This document shows, piece by piece, positions 40,578 through 50,634 of a stretch of 64,000 bases of DNA; the stretch's first letter is position 1, and every line of letters begins with the position of its first letter. The stretch covers positions 21,131 through 85,130 of the forward strand of contig CAAEMX010000052.1 in the NCBI GenBank assembly GCA_900757185.1. The letters run 5' to 3'. A program made the translations under genes and the position numbers. Source of the stretch: an uncultured Collinsella sp. (GTDB taxonomy: Bacteria > Actinomycetota > Coriobacteriia > Coriobacteriales > Coriobacteriaceae). The notes under the pieces were generated by a model, which did not search any database, was not told the DNA's origin, and saw nothing but the letters and a program-made list of their open reading frames with translations.

Positions 40578-42878
40578 ATGTTCGCAGCCGCCATCTCGCT
40601 CGTCGGTCTTGCGGCGACCGTCTACCTTGTTTTGCGCGAGGCCAAGGCCATTCGCGCTCAGTCGGGCACCGTTGCCAAAAGCGCTCTTGGGTGGAGCGTC
40701 GCCTTCGGCCTGTTCCAGCTCTTTTTGACTATTTGGGGCGCCATTGGCCTCGTGGCACAAAACGAGCCGCTCGCCTTTGTGATGCTCATCCTGACCAACG
40801 CCATCCTCACCGGATGCGCCTGGGCCAGCATCGCCCGCGACCGCATCGCCCCGCGCGTCTTTGCGTTCGCCGCTACCGATGCCCCCGCCCCCACCGGCAA
40901 GTTCGCCCGCCTGCGCGGCGCCTTTGTGGGTAAACCGCTCGTCGCCGCCGTCTTATGCCTGCTGCTCGCCGGCGTCTTTGCGCTGCTGGGCATGGAGGTC
41001 TCGTCCAACCACGACTTTACCTGGGTCTACCCCCTGTGCATCCTGCTCGAGTGGGCTATCATCACCGTGCTCATGACCGGCCTGTTCTTCCTGTTCCAGC
41101 GCCACGGCGCAGCTCCCGCGGTCCTGGCCTTTGCCCTCTTTGTCCTGGGCATTGCCGAGTTCTTCGTCGTCACGTTTAAATCCATGCCCATCCAGCCGGG
41201 CGACCTTTCGGCCATCTCCACCGCCGCTGCGGTCGCCGGCACCGGCTACACCTTCTCGATCTCGCTGTTCTGCGTGCTGTCCATGGGCTTTACCGCCATC
41301 GCCATGCTGCTATGCGAGTACGCCGGCCTGGTGGCACCGCACCGTCAGAAGGGCGCCGCCAACGCCAAGCGCATGCTGCTCACCAACCTGCTCGTCGCCG
41401 TGCTGTGCCTGGGCGGCGTGACCGCGCACGTCACGCTTATCGACTACTACAACACCCTCGGCATCACCGTCTACACCTGGCGCCCGCTCGAGAGCTACTG
41501 GCGCGAGGGCTACCTGCCTGCCTTTATTAGTGCAGCGCAATCCATTAAGCCGCCCAAACCCGCCGACTACTCCGTCGATGACGCCAAGGCCACGCTCAAA
41601 AAGTACGCCAAGGCCTACGACAAGTCAGACGCCGCTAAGAGTGACGAGCGCGCCGCCGCAAAGGAGCAGTTCGATAGCGAGAAGCCCACGGTCATCGCCA
41701 TCATGAACGAGACCTTCTCGGACCTATCCATCTACCAGAATATGCGCGCCGGCTACGAGGGCCCGCAGTACTTTAAGAGCCTGTCCAACTGCCTCAGCCG
41801 CGGCAAGCTCTACGTGAGCGCCTACGGCGGCGGCACGGCCAATACCGAGTTTGAGTTTATGACCGGCAACTCCATGGCCAACCTGGGCGCGGGCGTGTAC
41901 CCCTACACCATCTACAACATGGAGACGACCGGGAACCTGGCAGAGCAGTTCAAATCGCTCGGCTATTCCACCACGGCCATGCACCCCAACCACGCCACCA
42001 ACTGGAACCGCGAGAACGTCTATAAGGACTTTGGCTTTGACCAGTTCCTGTCCATCAACGATTTCCAGGGCGCCGACACCCTGCGCGGCATGGTGACCGA
42101 CCAGGCTACCTACGACAAGATTCTTGAGCTGCTCGACCAGAACGCCGATCCGCAGTTTATCTTCGACGTGACCATGCAGAACCACTCGGGCTACGACACG
42201 GGCCTGCTGCCGGCAGATAAGCAGATGCACCTCAATATCGACACGACCGATCTGGACACCAAGACCGTCGAGGACGGCACGCTCTCCGATGTCGACGAGT
42301 ATGTCTCGTGCATCGAGCAGTCCGACCAGGCGCTTCGCTACTTCCTCAACGCCCTGAGCAAGCTCGACCGCAAGGTGGTCGTGGTGTTCTGGGGCGATCA
42401 CCAGCCGTTCTTCCCGTCCAAGTTCAACGACAAGTGGTTTACCGACGAGGACGACGCCACCCACCAGGAGCGCTTGTGGCAGACCGACTACATCATCTGG
42501 GCCAACTACGACGTTGCCGGTCGCAACCAGACGAGTGAGGTTGACGACTTGTCCACCAACTATCTGTCCACCCAGCTGATGCAGCTGATCGGCGCCCCGC
42601 TGACCGACTACCAGAAAGCGCACATGACGCTGCGCGAGTCGCTGCCCGCCATCAACTCGGTGGGCTACGAGGACGCCAGCCTGCGCTGGGCGCTCTCCTC
42701 CAACGTCACCGGTGACGACGCCGCAGCAGCAGCCGCCACCAAGGCGCGTGAGGATTACGCCAAGATGCAGTACTACGAGATGTTCCGCGATGGCAAGAAC
42801 GTGTATACCGAGCACTTCCAGACCGAGGCCAACGAGACCGACCCCAACCTGGCGCCGGGTACGACCAAGATCAAGTAG
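40578..42878 (+). CDS. LTA synthase family sulfatase (phosphoglycerol transferase)
   Basis: A 766-residue membrane enzyme. Five to six helices occupy residues 1-265, followed by an extracellular sulfatase-fold domain. Metal and catalytic elements are visible: IMNETFSDLS (Glu about 377), the nucleophile Thr in GGGTANTEFEFMTG (about 420) and WGDHQPFFPS (about 605). LtaS-type enzymes polymerise glycerol phosphate from phosphatidylglycerol onto lipid anchors; related ones decorate glycans. The C-terminal 60 residues are Ala-rich and may be flexible. ATG at 40578 follows GAGGAG. Single gene ending in a large nested hairpin. Confidence 0.9.
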   Translation: MFAAAISLVGLAATVYLVLREAKAIRAQSGTVAKSALGWSVAFGLFQLFLTIWGAIGLVAQNEPLAFVMLILTNAILTGCAWASIARDRIAPRVFAFAATDAPAPTGKFARLRGAFVGKPLVAAVLCLLLAGVFALLGMEVSSNHDFTWVYPLCILLEWAIITVLMTGLFFLFQRHGAAPAVLAFALFVLGIAEFFVVTFKSMPIQPGDLSAISTAAAVAGTGYTFSISLFCVLSMGFTAIAMLLCEYAGLVAPHRQKGAANAKRMLLTNLLVAVLCLGGVTAHVTLIDYYNTLGITVYTWRPLESYWREGYLPAFISAAQSIKPPKPADYSVDDAKATLKKYAKAYDKSDAAKSDERAAAKEQFDSEKPTVIAIMNETFSDLSIYQNMRAGYEGPQYFKSLSNCLSRGKLYVSAYGGGTANTEFEFMTGNSMANLGAGVYPYTIYNMETTGNLAEQFKSLGYSTTAMHPNHATNWNRENVYKDFGFDQFLSINDFQGADTLRGMVTDQATYDKILELLDQNADPQFIFDVTMQNHSGYDTGLLPADKQMHLNIDTTDLDTKTVEDGTLSDVDEYVSCIEQSDQALRYFLNALSKLDRKVVVVFWGDHQPFFPSKFNDKWFTDEDDATHQERLWQTDYIIWANYDVAGRNQTSEVDDLSTNYLSTQLMQLIGAPLTDYQKAHMTLRESLPAINSVGYEDASLRWALSSNVTGDDAAAAAATKAREDYAKMQYYEMFRDGKNVYTEHFQTEANETDPNLAPGTTKIK

Positions 42879-42906
42879 CAACTAGCTGCGAGTTCATAAC
42901 TGAAAC

Positions 42907-43034
42907 GTCTGTCCGGGCGGAGGCATATAAGGTTCCCTGCTCGGACAGTTCCGCACGCAAAGGAGGCCACATTAAGAGGCCTCCTTTGCGTGCGGAACTC
43001 GCGATGAACCTTATATGCCTCCGCCTGGACAGAC
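42907..43034. repeat. Nested long hairpin with terminator core
   Basis: A 29-bp outer stem (GTCTGTCCGGGCGGAGGC continuing to TATAAGGTTC, and its complement at 43,006-43,034, one mismatch) encloses a perfect 21-bp inner stem beginning GTTCCGCACGCAAAGG (42,948-42,968 with 42,978-42,998). A further piece of the outer arm, ACCTTATACTCCGCCG, occurs at about 43,142. The rest of the gap to 43,186 shows no gene. Confidence 0.85.
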
Positions 43035-43186
43035 GCCCTGATGTTGGGGCGTGGCTTGTCTTGGGGGCACCTGCTGAACATATATAAGTTGAAGGCCATG
43101 TCATGTGGCCTTCGTCTTATGCAGGACTGTAGAGCAGGAAACCTTATACTCCGCCGCCGGGTAGGCGAAGCATTTAGAAGATGAAC

Positions 43187-43885
43187 CTAGCGCTTATCCC
43201 TCCGGGACAAAAGAAGCGCGGCTATAAATGCGATGATTGCAAGTGTCAGCAACACCAAAAGCAACATGAGCGTGTTGTCGCCTGTTGCCACCAGACCAAG
43301 CAAGCCGGGCTTCTTGCTGCCAGCAGGCCGCGCGGGGATCTTCTCGCCATCGTCTTCGGCGGTGATTTCCCAGCGAATTGCCTTGTTTGCGTCGGCAAGC
43401 TCGTTGCCCACCGACGTCGGGACACTTAGTTGCAGATTGAGCACCGTGCTGCCATCGCTCGTGAACGTGGCGACCTGCGTGGGATAGGCGAACACGCTGC
43501 CCGGCGTTCCCGTCTGGAGCCAACCGGCAGACGCATCGCCCGCCGACGCTGTCAAGGTAATGGGCGACAGCAGGTGTGCCGTCTCGTGATCGACAACGGC
43601 CCGCACAAACACGCGCACCTGGGACTTTACGCCCGTGGCACAAACCTCAATCTGTTGCTCGCGCGCATCGCCGGGCATTAGATCTTTAAAGGCTGGAAAC
43701 AGATCGGGCTCCCCCGAGGAGCCCGTCGCCCCCGTTACCGTTAGCTGGCGTGCATTTCCGTCATAGGCAATCGTGGGAGTGTCAGCAAACGCACGTGCAG
43801 GAACGGCGAGCGCGACCACGCAGAAAATGGCCGCGACCACACAACGCAAGGAACGCGCAACGTCTTTGAAAATCGGTAAAGCCAT
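43187..43885 (-). CDS. Small secreted protein with sortase-like C-terminal signal
   Basis: A 232-residue exported protein. Signal peptide at 1-34 (CVVAAIFCVVALAVPARAFA). The middle is beta-rich and unrecognised. The C-terminus reads LVATGDN, then a 20-residue hydrophobic segment and SRRDKR, the layout of a cell-wall sorting signal with LVATG in place of LPXTG. No sortase gene is in the window. Start ATG at 43885 follows GGAGG and lies three bases after the stop of the preceding TasA-like gene, so it is the last gene of the surface operon. Function unknown. Confidence 0.75.
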   Translation of the reverse strand: MALPIFKDVARSLRCVVAAIFCVVALAVPARAFADTPTIAYDGNARQLTVTGATGSSGEPDLFPAFKDLMPGDAREQQIEVCATGVKSQVRVFVRAVVDHETAHLLSPITLTASAGDASAGWLQTGTPGSVFAYPTQVATFTSDGSTVLNLQLSVPTSVGNELADANKAIRWEITAEDDGEKIPARPAGSKKPGLLGLVATGDNTLMLLLVLLTLAIIAFIAALLLSRRDKR

Positions 43886-43887
43886 GC

Positions 43888-44457
43888 TTACGCACCTCCG
43901 TGCGGCGGCACCAGCACGCCATCTTTGACCGTACAGTTCCATGCCTCGGTGACCGCATCGTCGGGCGTAGACTGAATCGCTTGGGTCGAGATGTCAACGA
44001 CTAGGTTTTTACCATCTGCCTTCTTCTCGGACACGCTCTTGATGAGCACGCCCGTCTTGTCCATCGGCGCAACAGAAGACGTCCAGTAGTAGAACCCGTC
44101 GGCCGAGCGAACCCAAGACGAGGCGCTGCTAGTAGTTGAAGCATCGGACACGTTGCCCCACACAATTGCGTAGTCGGTACCCTCGACCGGCTCATCCCAC
44201 AGGCGTGCGCCATCCTGGTCCTGCCAGTAGATATCCACCGCAACACGCAGGTATGCCGGAGCCGAGCCCTTGTTTGCAATCATGACGTCGCTCTTCATGT
44301 TGTCATCGCGCGTTTCGTCCACCGAGGGCGCCACCGAACCAAAGCCGAACTCGTTGACCAGCACGCCCGTAACCGAAAGCCACGCAAAGGTACCAGCGGC
44401 GCCAGCCAACAGGAGAACGCCGACAAGGAGGGCGACGATCTGCTTGCGCTTAGTCAT
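43888..44457 (-). CDS. TasA/camelysin-like protein 3 (SipW-type signal)
   Basis: A 189-residue secreted protein. The signal peptide region (QIVALLVGVLLLAGAAGTFAWL) ends in the TxAWLSxxxxxxNEFGFGSV pattern characteristic of proteins cleaved by SipW-type peptidases. The rest has the TasA-like order: an ANKGSAPAYLRVAVDIYW strand, YYWTSSVAPMDKTG and a final AVTEAWN segment. TasA relatives assemble into fibres of the biofilm matrix, or are surface proteases in the case of camelysin. Its start overlaps the end of the 1,811-residue gene. Confidence 0.8.
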   Translation of the reverse strand: MTKRKQIVALLVGVLLLAGAAGTFAWLSVTGVLVNEFGFGSVAPSVDETRDDNMKSDVMIANKGSAPAYLRVAVDIYWQDQDGARLWDEPVEGTDYAIVWGNVSDASTTSSASSWVRSADGFYYWTSSVAPMDKTGVLIKSVSEKKADGKNLVVDISTQAIQSTPDDAVTEAWNCTVKDGVLVPPHGGA

Positions 44458-44458
44458 C

Positions 44459-47400
44459 CTAGTCCTCCCTCCCCAGCGTGCCGTTTTCCCAAACATTCTT
44501 GGCACGCGAGCCGCCATCGACCCATTTGTCCTTCGCGCGCGTGTTGACGCACGTCACCACCGTGTCGCCCACGCTCGAGGCGGACGAGATGGTCAACTCG
44601 GCAGATTTGCCGGGCGCCTTGCCCGGCGTACTCAACTCGCCCTCGTAACGCCATGCCCAAGCTGTGTCTTCCTCGACGGTATAGACGCCCGCAGGCGCGG
44701 CAAACTGCACGCTGCCGACATAGCAGACCTCACCGTTTTCGTCGTGTTGCTCGCCAACTTTCACCTCGACCGTGCGCGTCTCGGCAGAAGAATCCTGCGG
44801 CATCTTTCGCGTCACCTTAAAGCGAAACGTTTGTCCCATGGCACTGGCATCGGTTGTCTTTTTAACGATCGTCAACGTATGAGTCTGATCAAAGTTAAAC
44901 ACAGCGTTGCCGGCACCTTGATCGCCTTCGCCCGTCTTCTTGGACTCCAGACGGTTGGCCAGGTCAAACGAACCATTACCCGAACCCAGACTGTAGAGCG
45001 AGACAAACTTGCCGTCCACGGGAGCTTCCTCTGCACCAGGGCCGTAGCTTGCCCGCGTTACCGTGACGGTCAACTGCGTTCCCATAAACGGCTTGGCAAA
45101 GCAGACCTTAAACGGCGCCTTATCGGCGGCGTCGTCGACGGTGTTGGCGGCGGAAGGATCGAGCAGCCACTTAAGCTGCGCGGTCATGTTTTCGGGCTTT
45201 CCATCAGACGTATCGTTGGCAACCACGCGATACGTCACGGGATACAGGTCCATATCGCCCTTGACCGGCTCGTCCTTAAACGTATCCCAAGTCTCCGCAG
45301 CACCTTCGGCACCCACATATCGCCATTCCAAGAAGAGTTCACGCTTATCGCCATTGGCAGCAGCCTGTTCATCGAGCAGCGCGACGATCTTGGAGTGGGC
45401 GTCCGGGTCGTACGCCACGGATTTTTGCTCCATCACGGGGTTGCCGCTCTCGTCCATTTTAGGGACATCGACCGTGTGGATAAAACCGGACTTGCCGTCT
45501 TGTGCGCGCTCATCGCCCGAGTCGACGGTCGCCGTAAAGATGACCGACCCGTCGATACCGTGATAGCGCACCTTATACGGCGCAATCTTGTACACCGCAG
45601 TGTAGGTCACGTTCTTAAAGGGCTCATTACCCTCGAGGGGATACTTCTCGTCATCGGTCAACAGGGTGTATTTGCCATCGGGTTCGTAGTCGCGCGACCA
45701 GCCGACAAAGTCGTACTTGGTGCCGTCGGTGCCCTCAACCTCCTCGGCGGCCTTGACCTCAAGAGAAATCTGGTCGCCGGAATCAGTGCGGCCGAGGCTA
45801 CGGACAAGATCGGGATTCGCAAGTTTAGAGTCAATGTTCGATTGAACGGTAACCAGGCTGGGACGGTAGACCGGGTACAGCTCCATGGGGGCCTTGACCA
45901 CGGTAGAAGCACTCACCATACGGATGCCCTCTGACCAAGCGACATAGCCCTTGCCAGGTGCCGGCTCGGCTTCCGTCCAGCCCACGAAGACGTTGAACTT
46001 GCCTGTATCCGCATCGATAGTGCTGACGTCATAAGTAGGCTTCGGGATGCCGCCATTAAGGTTGCCGAGCATATCGTCTTGCTGAGCAACTTTGCCGTCC
46101 ACATCCGTGGCATTGAGGTGGTACACAACCGCCAACGGCGAATAGTACGCCACGAATGTATAGGCTCCGCCAGGTTCCACCGGATAAGAGCAAGTACCAT
46201 GCTCCACATCGTAGGGAAGCGTCTTGATCTCGCCGTTCGGAAGCTCGATCTCAACCTTCTGCAACTTATACAGCTCACCGCCTGCTTTATAAACCGGCGT
46301 CGTAACGTCAGGGGTCACCGTTGCCGTAGCAGGATTGGTGTCCGCGTTGATAACGGGAGCGATGTTGTAGCTAGGCACATTGACCTTGTCCGTACCCTCA
46401 AAACCTGCGCGATGCAGGTTGGTGGTGTAGCTGACGTCGTACTTTGCGTAGACGGGATAGGCATCCTGCCACTGGGTGACCTTGGACTCGTCGGTCGCCA
46501 GATACGGCTCTGCCTTATCCGGATCACTCGTCACATAGGGGTCGCCGGCGACGTCGTAGATATACTTCCAGACGTCAGAATCCTTCTGAACCTCGGCGGT
46601 CGAAATCCAGCCCAGGAACTTATAACCCGGCACCGCCATCTCCGCATCGGTCGGAGAAGACTCAAGGGTCAAGGGGCTTTCATAAGAACCAGTTAGCCCG
46701 TCCTGCGGCTTTCCTTTTGCCTCAACCGAGGTGTTCACATGCGGGTAGTAATACGTGAACGTCGGATCCGCCCCGTTCACCTTGGTCTGCAGCAAGTTAC
46801 TCTCATAGCGCCGCGTGGCAGTCCTCACGACATTATCGCCCTTGTTGTAGAAATTAACGTCCGTGGTAATCATCGCGCGAACGTAGTACTTCTTATCTGT
46901 ACGCACCATGCTCTCGATGGGATTTTTCACATATGTCCAATATTCACCATCGCGCTCAAGCGTCCAGAAATTCAGGCGATAGCGATCATTCACCGGTTTG
47001 ACCGTTACGTTCAGCGAAGCCGAAGTCCAAGTATCGCTTAGCGTTGCAGCGCCTGGAAAATCGGTATCGGCATAGAGGTTTTTTAGAGTATCGGCTCCCG
47101 TATCGTTTTTAACGTTGTGCGAGTACGCGTTAAGGGGACTCACGACAAGGGTTTCCTTCGTGAAGCGCGTGCCACACGTTTCATAACTATCCTTTATACC
47201 GTGGTCAACATGCTCCGGGCCCCAGTGGACGACGTTTTCACGCACGAAGGTACTACCGACGTTTTCCTCAAAGGGCGTTTGATAGCGATTCCAAACGGAA
47301 CAAAGTAGCTTGCTGTCCGTAAACTCATGGTTGGTATAAGCCCGAACGTAATAATCCACGCGGTACTCAAAGCGGGCGATGTAGGTATGCGGCGCGGTTA

Positions 47401-49894
47401 AATCGACATCGGCGGGGAGCGTATAGCTGGGATCGCGGCTTACGCGCACCTCGAGCGGGGCATCCTCGGTTCCCTTGTTTTCATACCAACCCAAGAAGCG
47501 ATAGCCATCGGGCAGCTTGCCGCCATTGGACAGGGGCGTACCTTCCGTGTTGCACACCTGTACCGTGTAGACGCTGGTGCCGTCCTCGGTAGTCTGGACG
47601 TCGACATTGGTTTTGCCCACACCGTCGCGCAGAGTCTTATCGTCGGCTGTGTCCCGCTCATTGCCCTCGAACACCGTTATGATGTTCGACACGTAGTCGC
47701 TGTACACCGGGTAGAAGTCGGTAGGACGGACAACCGTGATCTCGCTACCCGCAGGATAAAAAGCTCCCTGATTTTTAAGCTCGGCTAACTGAGTCGAGGT
47801 GATGGCGGCATAGCCACCATTCATCCCCGCCTCGCTGCTAGGCTGCGTGGTCCAGCCGATAAATGTCGCGGTAGGCTTCAAGTTGCCGCGATCCGCGGGG
47901 GCAGCGGGCGTCAAACCCACGCCGTAGCGGTACCAATCCGTCGACCTGTCGTGCGCAGCACCGCTCTGCCAATCGAGCGTTTCGCCCTTGACGTTATAGA
48001 ACAGCACCTGTGCCTCGTACGAAGCGATAAACAGGTCATTGCCCTCAAAAGCCTTGGCCCCTTTCGCGTTATCGGCAGTATAGGTTGACGTTTCGTCGTG
48101 CAACTCGCTCTTCTGGACCTGCTTGCCAGCAGCCACAGCATCGGCATCGGTCTTGCCGTCAAACCAGCTGTTGTCTTGTCCAATTCGATTCACTTGCACA
48201 TCGGGCTCGCGGAACCAGCCCATAAAACGGTAGCCGCCGTTCTCCTCGCTCAGCCCCTCAGGCTTTGCGGAGGTATCCTGCTTAAACGTTACCGACGTAT
48301 CGCCCTGGGCCAAGCCCTGGGCCGTTCCCGCCAGCACGGCACTCACGGCAAAGGTATACGGATCCGAGGTCGCCTGATCAATACCGAGTTTGGTTGCCTC
48401 GATGGTCGCGATGCCTGCACCGGGAAAATCAATCGTCGCCTTAACGCTCTGGCCATGCACGGGAATATTCAGTTTGTAGTCCATCGCCCACTCATTGGAG
48501 TGTGAGTCATTCAGATACGCATCGTTAGCAGTCGAGCGCATGGTGCCGGCACAGAAGTCGTAATCATGCTGCTCCCACAGCTCACGTGTGACGTAGCGTT
48601 CGTCGTCCCAGGGACCGAATCCGGCACCGGATACCGTGCCATCACCCGCAAGGGCGTAAATCTTCTTCTTGGCTGCCGTACCCTGACTAAACCCGGATAG
48701 GCTGACACTGGGCTTGAAGTAGCAATCAGTGATAGTCGCATCACCCGCATTAGCGCGTGCAGCAATACCGCCCAGGTTCACGTCGTTTTGAATAATGGGG
48801 ATCACTGCGATGGGGTTGTACTGGCGCGAGCTCAAATCGCCGGCGAAATGGCTGCGAGTGATTTCATTACCGCTCTTAGACAAGATGCGGCCTGCAAGAC
48901 CGCCCGTCCAAGCGCGCGTTACGGAGACAACGCCCACGTAAGAAGCAGCATAGCTATAGCATTTCGCCGTTGAAAAGCAGTCAATGACTTTAGCGCCTTC
49001 TGCCATGCAGCCCACAAAACCCGAGGCGTACACGTTGTTGCCGCCCAGGGCGCCAATGGCCACATCGTATTTATTGGTAACGTCGGTCATGCCCTTCTCG
49101 GCAATCGAGCCATCCTCGTTGCGCGTAGGCGTCACGCGGCAATACTCGATGGTCGAGTTCTTAACGTAGCCGGCAAACGCCGCCATATACAGGCCCTCGC
49201 CACCGATTGCCTGTACGCCCGAAGTCGTGTTGTTAACGGCGCGGCCACCACGGACCTCGCAGTTGTAGAGGGTGCAACCATCGAGCTCGCCAGCAATCAG
49301 GCCCCCCTCAAAACCCGCATTGGTAATCACATTGAGCATGTTGTTGGCACACGTAACGTGCAGGGTGCTCTCCATGACCATAACGTTTTCGAAGTGGGTG
49401 TTGATCGCCCTGCCCACGATAATGCCGCCGCGGAAGTCAGCCCAAATGTTGGCATCCTTGACCAGGAAGTTCTTAATGGTGGCGCCATCGGTCTCGGCAA
49501 AAAAGCCCGTATCGCGCTCGGGATCCAAGACCTTATTCTCGTAGTTCAGGCCCTTCACGGTATGGTTTTGACCGTCAAAGACGCCCTTAAAGGGATGTTC
49601 TTTGTTGCCAAAGGAGAGGTGCTTGACCGTATCCTCAACAATGGCGTTCATATCATCATCGTTAAGAACGATATCGTTATCGAGATAGACGCGCCACTGC
49701 GACGTGTCGCGCTGTCGCGACAGCGCGACACACGCCAGGAAGTCGTTCCTGTTTGTGATATGGAATTCGGTCTTGTCCTCGGGCACATCCTCGGCATACG
49801 CTGCCGCCGGCAGCGCTACAACGCAGCAAAGGGCGATTGCCACCACAGCGATCAGCCTGCCGAGCACGCCTCGGTTCATGTTCTTAATCTCCAT
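44459..49894 (-). CDS. Giant secreted repeat protein (beta-helix plus InlB-like repeats)
   Basis: 1,811 residues, the largest gene here. Signal peptide 1-34 (ending AAAYA). Residues about 45-430 look like a right-handed beta-helix of GLUG type (FKGVFDGQNHTVKGLNY, GGLIAGELDGCTLYNCEVRGG). From about 500 to 1,550 there are several InlB/Flg_new-like beta-grasp repeats, each with YRFLGWYE-, YKFLGWIS- or YDFVGWSR-type cores. The last 200 residues hold an SpaA/DUF-like beta domain (TLTIVKKTTDASAMGQTFRFKVTR). No LPXTG or membrane helix ends the protein, so it is probably released or held by its TasA-like neighbours. ATG at 49894 follows GGAGG. Likely adhesin or matrix protein; this is an inference. 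Confidence 0.85.
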   Translation of the reverse strand: MEIKNMNRGVLGRLIAVVAIALCCVVALPAAAYAEDVPEDKTEFHITNRNDFLACVALSRQRDTSQWRVYLDNDIVLNDDDMNAIVEDTVKHLSFGNKEHPFKGVFDGQNHTVKGLNYENKVLDPERDTGFFAETDGATIKNFLVKDANIWADFRGGIIVGRAINTHFENVMVMESTLHVTCANNMLNVITNAGFEGGLIAGELDGCTLYNCEVRGGRAVNNTTSGVQAIGGEGLYMAAFAGYVKNSTIEYCRVTPTRNEDGSIAEKGMTDVTNKYDVAIGALGGNNVYASGFVGCMAEGAKVIDCFSTAKCYSYAASYVGVVSVTRAWTGGLAGRILSKSGNEITRSHFAGDLSSRQYNPIAVIPIIQNDVNLGGIAARANAGDATITDCYFKPSVSLSGFSQGTAAKKKIYALAGDGTVSGAGFGPWDDERYVTRELWEQHDYDFCAGTMRSTANDAYLNDSHSNEWAMDYKLNIPVHGQSVKATIDFPGAGIATIEATKLGIDQATSDPYTFAVSAVLAGTAQGLAQGDTSVTFKQDTSAKPEGLSEENGGYRFMGWFREPDVQVNRIGQDNSWFDGKTDADAVAAGKQVQKSELHDETSTYTADNAKGAKAFEGNDLFIASYEAQVLFYNVKGETLDWQSGAAHDRSTDWYRYGVGLTPAAPADRGNLKPTATFIGWTTQPSSEAGMNGGYAAITSTQLAELKNQGAFYPAGSEITVVRPTDFYPVYSDYVSNIITVFEGNERDTADDKTLRDGVGKTNVDVQTTEDGTSVYTVQVCNTEGTPLSNGGKLPDGYRFLGWYENKGTEDAPLEVRVSRDPSYTLPADVDLTAPHTYIARFEYRVDYYVRAYTNHEFTDSKLLCSVWNRYQTPFEENVGSTFVRENVVHWGPEHVDHGIKDSYETCGTRFTKETLVVSPLNAYSHNVKNDTGADTLKNLYADTDFPGAATLSDTWTSASLNVTVKPVNDRYRLNFWTLERDGEYWTYVKNPIESMVRTDKKYYVRAMITTDVNFYNKGDNVVRTATRRYESNLLQTKVNGADPTFTYYYPHVNTSVEAKGKPQDGLTGSYESPLTLESSPTDAEMAVPGYKFLGWISTAEVQKDSDVWKYIYDVAGDPYVTSDPDKAEPYLATDESKVTQWQDAYPVYAKYDVSYTTNLHRAGFEGTDKVNVPSYNIAPVINADTNPATATVTPDVTTPVYKAGGELYKLQKVEIELPNGEIKTLPYDVEHGTCSYPVEPGGAYTFVAYYSPLAVVYHLNATDVDGKVAQQDDMLGNLNGGIPKPTYDVSTIDADTGKFNVFVGWTEAEPAPGKGYVAWSEGIRMVSASTVVKAPMELYPVYRPSLVTVQSNIDSKLANPDLVRSLGRTDSGDQISLEVKAAEEVEGTDGTKYDFVGWSRDYEPDGKYTLLTDDEKYPLEGNEPFKNVTYTAVYKIAPYKVRYHGIDGSVIFTATVDSGDERAQDGKSGFIHTVDVPKMDESGNPVMEQKSVAYDPDAHSKIVALLDEQAAANGDKRELFLEWRYVGAEGAAETWDTFKDEPVKGDMDLYPVTYRVVANDTSDGKPENMTAQLKWLLDPSAANTVDDAADKAPFKVCFAKPFMGTQLTVTVTRASYGPGAEEAPVDGKFVSLYSLGSGNGSFDLANRLESKKTGEGDQGAGNAVFNFDQTHTLTIVKKTTDASAMGQTFRFKVTRKMPQDSSAETRTVEVKVGEQHDENGEVCYVGSVQFAAPAGVYTVEEDTAWAWRYEGELSTPGKAPGKSAELTISSASSVGDTVVTCVNTRAKDKWVDGGSRAKNVWENGTLGRED

Positions 49895-49897
49895 GGG

Positions 49898-50545
49898 CTA
49901 GTTCGCCTCCGGCCAGCCCACGACGTCGAGCACGTCGAGGACGGTATCGTTTGCCTGCTGGTTTTTGGCCTGCACGGCCTGGACGTCGATATCGAGCCTG
50001 TATGAGCCGCCGCGCGCGGCATCGTGGTAGTCGCCCACAAATCGCAGCGAGTCCATGAGGCTTTCCGTCATGGAGCCGGGGTCAAGCACGCCGCCACGTC
50101 CAGCCAATCCGCGGTAGTAGTACCACCCGTCGCCGCCATCGATCCACGGGGACCCCTCACCCGCGTTTACGTTAAACGCAACGTTGCCCGAGGCATCCGC
50201 GCTCGAACCGTCGGGCGCCACCGAAACCATACGCAGGCGCGCGCGAACGTACTCAGGCTGCGCGCCGACGTTCTCCACGCGCACGATGCGGCTGATGTCA
50301 GAGCCCCCGGCCTTGGTGTCGGGATAGTCCCCGTGCTCGTTGGCCTCAAACGGAATCTCCTCGCCCCGCTCGTTTAGGGTGTATTCGCAGACTCGTACCT
50401 TCACGCTGCCAAACGATAGGACGTTGTTCGCCGGAACCATATCAACTGTAAAAGCCAGCGTGCCACACAGGCACGCCAGGGCCAACAGCGCAATCGCGGC
50501 AAGCGCCAAGGTGCGTTTCTGATTGTCGGAAAGATTGTTGAGCAT
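49898..50545 (-). CDS. TasA/camelysin-like protein 2
   Basis: A 215-residue secreted protein with an N-terminal helix (LALAAIALLALACLCGTLAF) followed by TVDMVPANNVLSFGSVKVRV, a loose version of the SipW-substrate pattern. The RIVRVENVGAQPEYVRARLRM strand and WYYYRGLAGRGGVLDPGSMT segment match the order in TasA/CalY relatives. Three bases before the start of the giant gene. I use the ATG at 50545; a TTG twelve bases upstream is possible. Probably a structural partner of the giant protein. Confidence 0.75.
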   Translation of the reverse strand: MLNNLSDNQKRTLALAAIALLALACLCGTLAFTVDMVPANNVLSFGSVKVRVCEYTLNERGEEIPFEANEHGDYPDTKAGGSDISRIVRVENVGAQPEYVRARLRMVSVAPDGSSADASGNVAFNVNAGEGSPWIDGGDGWYYYRGLAGRGGVLDPGSMTESLMDSLRFVGDYHDAARGGSYRLDIDVQAVQAKNQQANDTVLDVLDVVGWPEAN

Positions 50546-50634
50546 TACGTTCGCCAATCGTCGATCAAAGGGGGACCGAGATCCCGACCCGAAAATGGGG
50601 ATGGGGAGCGGGTCGGGATCTCGGTGGAGGGGGA

